Source: Lachnospiraceae bacterium
GTDB lineage: Bacteria; Bacillota; Clostridia; Lachnospirales; Lachnospiraceae
Length of the DNA: 38,386 nt
NCBI GenBank assembly: GCA_016297945.1
Contig: JAEDFR010000016.1
Coordinates: 1-38,386, forward strand
Direction of reading: 5' to 3'
The notes under the pieces were generated by a model, which saw only the letters and a program-made list of their open reading frames with translations, did no database searches and had not been told where the DNA came from. A program made the position numbers and the translations under genes. Position 1 is the first letter of the stretch. Every line of letters starts with the position of its first letter. Shown here in pieces: positions 32,468 to 38,386 of this stretch.

Positions 32468-33458
32468 ATCATTGGAGAGATTATATAACGGTATCATTAA
32501 AGAAAACCCGACTTTGGTTTTGATGCTTGGTATGTGTCCGACGTTGGCAGTTACCACATCTGCAATCAACGGATTTGGTATGGGTATGACGACAACGGTT
32601 GTACTGGCATTATCCAACATGATTATATCCATGTTGCGTAAAATCATCCCCGATCGCGTCCGTATCCCCGCATTTATCGTAATCATTGCATCTTTTGTTA
32701 CGATGGTGGAATTGTTGTTAGAAGGTTTTATTCCTTCTCTGTACAGCGCGCTTGGTCTATATATTCCGCTTATTGTTGTAAACTGTATTATTTTAGGAAG
32801 AGCAGAAAGCTATGCCTATAAAAATCCCGTCATTCCTTCTTTCTTTGACGGACTTGGAATGGGATTTGGTTTTACGATTGCGTTAACCATTATTGGTCTT
32901 GTCAGAGAACTGATTGGTGCAGGAGAAGCATTTGGAATTCGCATTATGCCGGCAGGATATGAACCTGTACGCATCTTTGTTATGGCACCCGGAGCATTCT
33001 TTGTACTTGCATGCCTCGTTGCCATCCAAAACAAAGTCAAAATCGAAGGTGAAAAAAAGGGAAAGGATATGAGCAAAGTCGGATCCGGTTGTACCCACGA
33101 TTGTATGAGCTGTGGGGAAGAAGGCTGCTCATCCCGCAAGTTCTATGATGATACGAAGAAGGTAGAAAAAGAAACAAAAACACTGCCAAAGACTGAAGCC
33201 GGTAAAAAAAGCGAGCCGATTGATAAAGCGATTGTATCAGAAGAGGGAAAAACAAAAACAGTTTCTGGGCAAAACGGTAAAATGAAAGAGAAAACCGAAA
33301 GTGTAAAAGAAACGATACAGGAAGATACAAAAAAAGAATCGGAGATTGTTCAGAATGAGATAAAAGCTGAAGCATCGGAAACAGTTCCGGAAGAAACCGA
33401 AGAAGCACCGGAAAACGTGCAGAAAGAAAAGAAAGAGGAGGTAAATGCAGATGAGTAA
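32460..33458 (+). CDS. rnfE: Rnf complex subunit E with long charged C-terminal tail
   Basis: 332 residues. Residues 1-195 are the normal six-helix RnfE/RnfA-type membrane core, with the NPTLVLMLGMCPTLAVT motif near the first helix (Cys in LGMCP binds the intramembrane Fe-S centre shared with RnfA in known structures). Residues 200-332 are an extension. It starts with a cysteine cluster, C211-x3-C215-x2-C218-x4-C223 (CTHDCMSCGEEGC), and goes on as a low-complexity Lys/Glu-rich tail with KET, EET and EAPE patterns. Usual RnfE is about 200-230 residues. The tail also carries the ribosome site of rnfA, so its last codons couple to rnfA. GGAGGCATAGCAA precedes the ATG. Confidence 0.94.
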   Translation: MNKSLERLYNGIIKENPTLVLMLGMCPTLAVTTSAINGFGMGMTTTVVLALSNMIISMLRKIIPDRVRIPAFIVIIASFVTMVELLLEGFIPSLYSALGLYIPLIVVNCIILGRAESYAYKNPVIPSFFDGLGMGFGFTIALTIIGLVRELIGAGEAFGIRIMPAGYEPVRIFVMAPGAFFVLACLVAIQNKVKIEGEKKGKDMSKVGSGCTHDCMSCGEEGCSSRKFYDDTKKVEKETKTLPKTEAGKKSEPIDKAIVSEEGKTKTVSGQNGKMKEKTESVKETIQEDTKKESEIVQNEIKAEASETVPEETEEAPENVQKEKKEEVNADE

Positions 33459-34026
33459 TTTAATTATAATAGCATTAGGCTCCGCACTTGTAAGCAACGT
33501 TGTATTAAGTCAGTTTTTGGGCTTATGTCCATTCCTTGGAGTTTCCAAAAAGACGGAAACGGCTGCAGGAATGGGAGCGGCAATTGTATTTGTTATCACT
33601 TTGGCGTCTTTTGTTGCGTCCGTTCTCTACAAATTTGTATTGGATCCTTTAGGGCTTGATTATTTAAAGACGATTGTATTTATTTTAGTCATCGCAGCAT
33701 TGGTTCAGTTTGTTGAAATGTTCTTAAAAAAGGTGATTCCTTCTCTTTATGAGGCATTGGGTGTATATCTTCCTTTAATTACAACAAACTGTGCGGTTTT
33801 AGGTGTGGCATTAAATAATGTGCAGGCATCTTACAGTATTTTAGAGAGTGTTGTCAATGGTTTTGCAACAGCCGTTGGTTTTACCATTGCCATTGTAATC
33901 CTTGCCGGAATTCGTGAAAAAATTGAATATAACGATATTCCGGAGGCGTTTCAGGGCATGCCGATTGTATTAGTTACTGCCGGATTGATGGCCATTGCAT
34001 TCTGTGGCTTTTCCGGTTTGTTATAG
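33451..34026 (+). CDS. rnfA: Rnf complex subunit A
   Basis: 191 residues, six TM helices, the inverted-topology partner of RnfE. The Cys-containing LSQFLGLCPFLGVSK motif and LPLITTNCAVLGVALNN are family signatures; the two subunits share an Fe-S centre in known structures. AGGAGG (33436-33441) is nine bases from ATG 33451. An in-frame ATG at 33445 is only three bases from the ribosome site. It overlaps rnfE by 8 bp. Confidence 0.96.
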   Translation: MSNLIIIALGSALVSNVVLSQFLGLCPFLGVSKKTETAAGMGAAIVFVITLASFVASVLYKFVLDPLGLDYLKTIVFILVIAALVQFVEMFLKKVIPSLYEALGVYLPLITTNCAVLGVALNNVQASYSILESVVNGFATAVGFTIAIVILAGIREKIEYNDIPEAFQGMPIVLVTAGLMAIAFCGFSGLL

Positions 34027-34038
34027 GAGGTGTGGCAG

Positions 34039-34836
34039 ATGAGTATTAGTGGAATTATCATTGCCGCCGTCTTAGTTGGTGGTGTTGGATTATTTATCGG
34101 TCTGTTTTTAGGAATAGCCGGTATGAAATTTCAGGTAGAGGTTGATGAAAAGGAAGAAGCCGTACTGGCTGCGTTACCCGGAAATAACTGTGGCGGATGC
34201 GGCTTCGCCGGTTGCTCCGGTCTGGCAAAAGCAATTGCAAAAGGTGAGGCAGAAGTCGGAACCTGTCCGGTAGGCGGTGAGCCTGTGGCAACCAAAATTG
34301 CAGAAATCATGGGCGTAGAAGCAACAGCAGGCGTTCGCATGGTGGCTTTTGTAAAATGTCAGGGTGACTGTGATAAAACGAAGATGGATTACGAATATAC
34401 CGGTGTTGAAGATTGTGCCATGCTTTCCTTTGTACCAAATGGTGGTCCAAAGTCATGTAATCAAGGATGCCTTGGATATGGTAATTGTGTAAAGGCATGT
34501 CCATTTGATGCCATTCATGTAGAAAACGGAGTGGCAAAGGTTGATAAAGAAGCCTGTAAAGCATGTGGAAAATGTGTGGCAGCCTGTCCCAAGGGATTGA
34601 TTGAATTAATTCCCTATGATGCGAAGTATGCAGTTGCATGTAGCAATACCGAAAAAGGCGCAGTTGCCATGAAAGCCTGTGAAACGGCTTGTATCGGTTG
34701 TTCGCTTTGCGCAAAGAATTGCCCGAAAGAAGCTGTCAGCGTAGAAAATTTCAAAGCTCATATTGACCAGGAACAATGTGTCGGTTGCGGAATTTGTGCT
34801 ACAAAATGTCCGAAAAAAGCAATTGTTAAGGTTTGA
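34039..34836 (+). CDS. rnfB: Rnf complex subunit B (multi-cluster ferredoxin subunit)
   Basis: 265 residues. One TM helix (about 5-28) is followed by a Fe-S motif CGGCGFAGCSGLAKAI (C51, C54, C59, C76). Then come four ferredoxin-like clusters: around C140-C154 (CNQGCLGYGNCVKACP), C173-C183 (CKACGKCVAACP), C218-C228 (CIGCSLCAKNCP) and C247-C257 (CVGCGICATKCP). It is the entry point for electrons from ferredoxin. The multi-cluster form is typical of Clostridia. ATG 34039 has AGGAGG eight bases upstream. An in-frame GTG at 34030 overlaps that site. It is the last gene of the operon. Confidence 0.96.
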   Translation: MSISGIIIAAVLVGGVGLFIGLFLGIAGMKFQVEVDEKEEAVLAALPGNNCGGCGFAGCSGLAKAIAKGEAEVGTCPVGGEPVATKIAEIMGVEATAGVRMVAFVKCQGDCDKTKMDYEYTGVEDCAMLSFVPNGGPKSCNQGCLGYGNCVKACPFDAIHVENGVAKVDKEACKACGKCVAACPKGLIELIPYDAKYAVACSNTEKGAVAMKACETACIGCSLCAKNCPKEAVSVENFKAHIDQEQCVGCGICATKCPKKAIVKV

Positions 34837-34854
34837 TTTGAAAGTATTAAAATT

Positions 34855-34906
34855 GCCGATGGCATTCAGGTTATTATGGATAACTGATTGTAATCGGCTT
34901 TTTTTC
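34855..34906 (+). terminator. Likely terminator of the rnf operon
   Basis: GCCGAT (34855-34860) pairs with ATCGGC (34893-34898), enclosing a second stem CAG.TTAT / ATAACTG. TTTTTTT follows. The inner stem has a one-base bulge. The position right after rnfB supports the call. Confidence 0.6.
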
Positions 34907-35064
34907 TGAAAAAGTACAGATCGTTATGAGAAATATGATATTTTTGATTAGGGAAATTTCACTATGTTTTATTATTTTTTATTGATTTTGGTAAGAATAA
35001 TAAGCATGAAAAGTATGAACTTTTGACCATGGTATTAATACGCAAAGAAAGGCAGGATGTTTTT

Positions 35065-36444
35065 ATGAAAACAGAAAGTGTATGGACAAAATATTCCGAG
35101 AAGCAATTAAAAGAGTTGGAAAAGCTGAGTGCGGACTATCGCACATTTTTGGATGAAGGAAAGACAGAGCGCGAATGCGTCAGCTACATTGTCAATCGGA
35201 TTGAGAATGAAGGCTATGTAGAACTAGCTAAATTATTAAAATCCGGCAAAAAGATTAAAGCCGGTGCAAAGGTATATGCAGTTAATATGGATAAATCGGT
35301 AGTCATGTATCATATCGGTAAAAAGCCTTTGGAAGAAGGTATGAATATCCTTGGTGCACATATTGATTCACCGCGAATGGATGTAAAACAAAATCCCTTG
35401 TATGAAGATGGCGATTTTGCCTATTTGGATACACACTATTACGGCGGAATTAAAAAGTATCAGTGGGTGGCAATTCCGTTGGCACTCCATGGAGTGATTG
35501 TAAAAAAAGACGGTACTACGGTTATCGTCAATGTCGGAGAAGAAGAGGATGATCCGGTATTCTTTATTTCTGATCTGTTGATTCATCTGGCATCAGAGCA
35601 GATGGAAAAGAAGGCCAATAAAGTCATTGAAGGTGAGGCCTTGGATGTCATAGTTGGAAATAAGCCATTAAAAGGTGCTGAAAAAGATAAGTTTACTGCT
35701 GGAATTCTGGAAATATTAAAAGAGCAATACGGCGTAGAGGAAGCTGATTTCATTTCTGCAGAGATTGAAGTTGTTCCCGCCGGAAAAGCAAGAGAAGCCG
35801 GATTCGACCGTAGTATGACATTAGCCTACGGCCAGGATGACAGAGTTTGTGCCTTTACTTCATTAGATGCCATGTTAAGTATCAAAGCACCGGAACGTAC
35901 CGCATGTTGTCTGCTTGTGGATAAGGAGGAAATCGGAAGCGTGGGAGCTACCGGAATGCAGTCCAAATTCTTTGAGAATATGACGGCAGAAGTTATGAAT
36001 CTGATGGGTGATTTTAATGAACTCTCACTTCGCAGATGTCTTGCAAATTGCCGTATGCTTTCATCAGATGTAAGCTCCGCATTTGATCCGACATATGCAT
36101 CAAGTTTTGATAAAAAGAACGTGGCATATTTAGGACACGGTATGGTATTCAATAAATTTACCGGTTCGAGAGGAAAATCAGGTTCCAATGATGCCAATGC
36201 GGAATATCTGGCATTTATTCGTCAGGTTATGGATGATGCGTATGTATCTTATCAGACTGCAGAACTTGGTAAAGTGGATTTGGGCGGTGGCGGAACCATT
36301 GCTTATATCCTGTCATTATACGGAATGAATGTCATCGATTGCGGTGTTGCGGTATTAAATATGCATGCACCATTTGAAGCAACTTCCAAAGCCGATTTAT
36401 ACGAAACCAAGAGAGGATATGTGGCATTTTTGGAAGCAAAATAG
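35065..36444 (+). CDS. M18-family aminopeptidase
   Basis: 459 residues, a cytosolic zinc aminopeptidase. Metal-site motifs: GAHIDSPRMD (H99, D101), QDDRVCAFTSLDAML (D258/D259 region), DKEEIGSVGATG (E288, E289, the catalytic Glu and a ligand), SSDVSSAFDPTY, and the last His in MHAPFEATSK. The length and order fit the M18 peptidases annotated as aminopeptidase 1 or aspartyl aminopeptidase. The start is ATG 35065, preceded by AAAGGCAGGATG. The frame is open 14 codons further 5' to an ATG at 35023 that lacks a ribosome site. It is separated from rnfB by about 230 bp and followed closely by the methyltransferase. Confidence 0.92.
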   Translation: MKTESVWTKYSEKQLKELEKLSADYRTFLDEGKTERECVSYIVNRIENEGYVELAKLLKSGKKIKAGAKVYAVNMDKSVVMYHIGKKPLEEGMNILGAHIDSPRMDVKQNPLYEDGDFAYLDTHYYGGIKKYQWVAIPLALHGVIVKKDGTTVIVNVGEEEDDPVFFISDLLIHLASEQMEKKANKVIEGEALDVIVGNKPLKGAEKDKFTAGILEILKEQYGVEEADFISAEIEVVPAGKAREAGFDRSMTLAYGQDDRVCAFTSLDAMLSIKAPERTACCLLVDKEEIGSVGATGMQSKFFENMTAEVMNLMGDFNELSLRRCLANCRMLSSDVSSAFDPTYASSFDKKNVAYLGHGMVFNKFTGSRGKSGSNDANAEYLAFIRQVMDDAYVSYQTAELGKVDLGGGGTIAYILSLYGMNVIDCGVAVLNMHAPFEATSKADLYETKRGYVAFLEAK

Positions 36445-36473
36445 AAAACAGTAATGAGTAAAGGATAAAGCAT

Positions 36474-37676
36474 ATGTCAATTGTGACGCTAAAAAAGGGT
36501 GAAGGACGTCTGTTAAAAAAGGGCGGATGCTGGGTTTTTGATAATGAGATAGATTCGATTGTGGGAACGTTTCACAATGGGGATATTGTAGAAGTTCATG
36601 ATTTTGATGGATATCCCATGGGAAGAGGCTTCATTAATCAAAATTCCAAAATCCGTGTACGCATGATGTCTCGTAATAAAGATCAGGAAATAAATCATGA
36701 TTTTATATCCATGCGAGTAAAGAATGCATGGGAATATCGTAAAACGGTTATGCCGGATGATTTGGGGTGTTGCCGCGTGATATTCGGTGAAGCAGACTGG
36801 TTACCCGGATTGATTGTTGATAAATACGAAGATGTGTTGGTCGTGCAATGTCTGGCACTTGGAATGGAACAGTATAAAGAAGAGATTGTATCTGTTTTAA
36901 AGGAGTTATTAATAACAGACGGATTTCAAGTTCGTGGTGTGTTTGAGCGAAGCGATGCGAGAGAAAGAAAAAAAGAGGGATTGCCACTTCATAAAGGCTT
37001 TATCAAAGATGCGTTTGAACCGCGTGTTGAAATCGTGGAAAATGGTGTTCGCTATCTGGTTGATGTAGAAAACGGTCAAAAGACAGGTTTCTTTTTGGAT
37101 CAGAAATATAACAGAAAAGCAATGCATCATATCTGCAAAGGTAAAGATGTATTGGATTGCTTTACCCATATGGGAACTTTTGCACTAAATGCCGGAATTG
37201 CCGGTGCAAAGTCCGTGGAAGGATTGGATATTTCGGATTTTGCCATCGAGCAGGCAAGAGAAAATGCAAAACGCAATGGACTTGATGAAGTTGTAAAATT
37301 CAGAACTGCCGATGTATTAGATGAACTTCCAAAGCTCGTAAAAGAAGGAAAGAAGTACGATGTTGTAATCTTAGATCCACCGGCGTTTACAAAAGCAAAG
37401 GAAGCGACAAAGAATGCCATCAAAGGCTATCGGGAAATCAATATGCAGGGCTTAAAGCTTGTAAAAGACGGAGGTTATATGGCAAGCTGTTCCTGCTCAC
37501 ATTTTATGACACAGGAATTATTGGAAAAGACCATTAAAGAGGCTGCAAAAGCTACGCATAAGCGCCTAAGGCAGGTCGAGTTTCGGACCCAGGCACCGGA
37601 CCATCCGATACTGTGGGCTGCTGATGAGAGTTATTATTTGAAGTTCTATATCTTTCAGGTGGTGGATGAGAAGTAA
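36474..37676 (+). CDS. Class I SAM-dependent rRNA methyltransferase (RlmI-like, PUA + methyltransferase)
   Basis: 400 residues. A PUA RNA-binding domain spans about 1-75 (GEGRLLKKGGCWVFDNEID, GDIVEVHDFDGYPMGRGFIN). A central EEHEE-like domain follows, then a Rossmann methyltransferase with VLDCFTHMGTFALNAGIAG (SAM motif I), EGLDIS, and VVILDPPAFTK (motif IV). The MASCSCSHFM block holds the Cys pair region. This is the pattern of RlmI/YccW, which makes m5C in 23S rRNA in E. coli. The exact target here is inferred only from family. TAAAGGATAAAGCAT precedes the ATG, 29 bp after the peptidase stop, so the two are probably co-transcribed. Confidence 0.9.
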   Translation: MSIVTLKKGEGRLLKKGGCWVFDNEIDSIVGTFHNGDIVEVHDFDGYPMGRGFINQNSKIRVRMMSRNKDQEINHDFISMRVKNAWEYRKTVMPDDLGCCRVIFGEADWLPGLIVDKYEDVLVVQCLALGMEQYKEEIVSVLKELLITDGFQVRGVFERSDARERKKEGLPLHKGFIKDAFEPRVEIVENGVRYLVDVENGQKTGFFLDQKYNRKAMHHICKGKDVLDCFTHMGTFALNAGIAGAKSVEGLDISDFAIEQARENAKRNGLDEVVKFRTADVLDELPKLVKEGKKYDVVILDPPAFTKAKEATKNAIKGYREINMQGLKLVKDGGYMASCSCSHFMTQELLEKTIKEAAKATHKRLRQVEFRTQAPDHPILWAADESYYLKFYIFQVVDEK

Positions 37677-37706
37677 ATGATTCGAAGCGAGCATCTTGTT
37701 GGTATA

Positions 37707-37824
37707 GGCATACTCAAATGGCGAAAAGCAGAAAAAGTATGCCCGGAAAGAGATTTTGGTAAGACATTATGGTTAAAAAGGCATACTTAAATAGTGAAAA
37801 GCAGAAAGAGGTTTGCCGGAAAGG
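37707..37824 (+). repeat. Tandem imperfect ~44-bp repeat, 73-bp period
   Basis: GGCATACTCAAATGGCGAAA (37707 on) and GGCATACTTAAATAGTGAAA (37780 on) start two units that both continue with AGCAGAAA and end with GCC.GGAAAG (37750 and 37824). In the first unit GGCATAC also pairs with GTATGCC. The repeat fills the gap between the methyltransferase and the last gene, and the second unit supplies that gene's ribosome site region. Confidence 0.75.
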
Positions 37825-37833
37825 AAGAAACTT

Positions 37834-38386
37834 ATGCAAACAAGAGAAGAAGCCTTAACATACGGATTATCATTTCAAGATACATATCAAGAAGCACCTT
37901 TTCATGATCCAAACTGGCAGCTTGTGCGCGTAAAAGGAAGTAAGAAAGCCTTTCTTTGGACTTATGAAAGAGATGGTTATATCAATCTGAACGTGAAGGT
38001 TAATCCGGAGTGGAGAGATTTTTATAGGCAGATCTACGAAGCGGTTATCCCGGGCTGGCATCAAAATAAGGAGCATTGGAATACCATTATTCTGGATGGA
38101 AGTATTCCGGATGATGATATTAAGCGCATGATTGCAGAAAGCTATGACATTGTGACAGATAGTCCTACTAAGAGAATTTACGAAGCGGTTAAGAAAATAC
38201 CCAGAGGAAAGGTTGCTACATATGCACAGGTTGCCGAATTAGCAGGAAATGCAAAGATGTGCCGAGCGGTTGGAAATGCGTTGCATAAAAATCCGGATCC
38301 GGATAAGATTCCATGTTATCGTGTGGTGAATGCAAAAGGAGAACTTGCAGGAAAATTTGCTTTTGGTGGAGAAGATGTTCAAAAAA
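37834..38386 (+). CDS. MmcQ/YjbR domain fused to MGMT-like (methylated-DNA-protein cysteine methyltransferase fold) protein, partial
   Basis: The gene runs off the right end; 184 residues are visible. Residues 1-105 match the MmcQ/YjbR DNA-binding-like fold (VKGSKKAFLWTYERDGYINLNVKVNPEW, IPGWHQNKEHWNTIILDGSI). Residues 108 onward match the DNA-binding domain of O6-alkylguanine transferases: TKRIYEAVKKIPRGKVATYAQVAELAG, the Arg-finger-like CRAVGNALHKNP, and IPCYRVVNAKGELAG. The reactive Cys of PCHRV is kept, but the His after it is Tyr (PCYRV). In MGMT that His is part of the Cys-activating relay. It may be a nucleic-acid-binding or slow repair protein. The ATG is preceded by AAAGGAAGAAACTT. 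Confidence 0.85.
   Translation, partial: MQTREEALTYGLSFQDTYQEAPFHDPNWQLVRVKGSKKAFLWTYERDGYINLNVKVNPEWRDFYRQIYEAVIPGWHQNKEHWNTIILDGSIPDDDIKRMIAESYDIVTDSPTKRIYEAVKKIPRGKVATYAQVAELAGNAKMCRAVGNALHKNPDPDKIPCYRVVNAKGELAGKFAFGGEDVQK

Noticed and set aside
1..38386. CRISPR array, tRNA or rRNA gene, prophage or insertion sequence with transposase
   Set aside because: No regularly spaced identical repeats, no cloverleaf with a CCA end that I could draw, no rRNA-like sequence, and no transposase or integrase motifs were seen.

Overview
The window is low-GC DNA, densely packed and almost all co-oriented on the + strand. Genes start after strong AGGAGG-type ribosome sites. The gene content is scpAB next to D-Ala-D-Ala carboxypeptidases, cmk / ispH / ribosomal protein S1, a six-gene rnf operon in the order C-D-G-E-A-B, and a five-gene biotin-dependent decarboxylase cluster. 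Together these point to an anaerobic Clostridia member, most likely Lachnospiraceae. The genus cannot be fixed from sequence alone.

Layout. 1-250: one arm of a palindromic repeat family. 249-5164: two penicillin-binding-protein-type carboxypeptidases flank a membrane-anchored metallophosphoesterase and scpA-scpB. 5304-10747: carboxyltransferase, lipoprotein/OadG fusion, biotin carrier, Na+-pump beta subunit, a structured intergenic element, and a pyruvate/oxaloacetate-type carboxyltransferase, closed by a clear terminator. 10850-11045: a complete ~195-bp copy of the palindromic repeat. 11207-14749: an unrecognised multi-pass membrane protein and a secreted InlB-B-repeat protein. 14922-20482: a likely signalling operon with a CHASE2-adenylate cyclase, a TIM-barrel epimerase-like protein, a GAF/HD-GYP protein and a membrane-anchored FecR-domain protein. 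20605-21623: thioesterase and TetR regulator. 21624-21990: terminators and a large, elaborately base-paired element. 21991-27885: RpiR regulator, HI0933-type flavoprotein, cmk, ispH, rpsA-like, cheR. 28008-29120 is the only clear minus-strand gene (a DEDDh exonuclease-fold protein). 29121-29583: divergent intergenic region with a solo repeat arm and the rnf promoter. 29584-34836: rnfCDGEAB. 35065-37676: M18 aminopeptidase and an RlmI-like rRNA methyltransferase. 37834-end: the start of an MmcQ/YjbR + MGMT-like fusion that runs off the window.

How they work together. The decarboxylase cluster and the Rnf complex are both predicted to couple anaerobic carbon and redox metabolism to a transmembrane ion gradient (Na+ for OadB-type pumps, Na+ or H+ for Rnf). 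The 14.9-20.5 kb block joins a predicted cAMP-making enzyme with an extracytoplasmic CHASE2 sensor, a predicted cyclic-dinucleotide phosphodiesterase and a FecR-domain surface protein. It looks like an envelope-to-second-messenger module. The most unexplained material is non-coding: a three-copy palindromic repeat family and two complex foldable elements, at 9121-9247 and 21757-21934, that share small sequence blocks.
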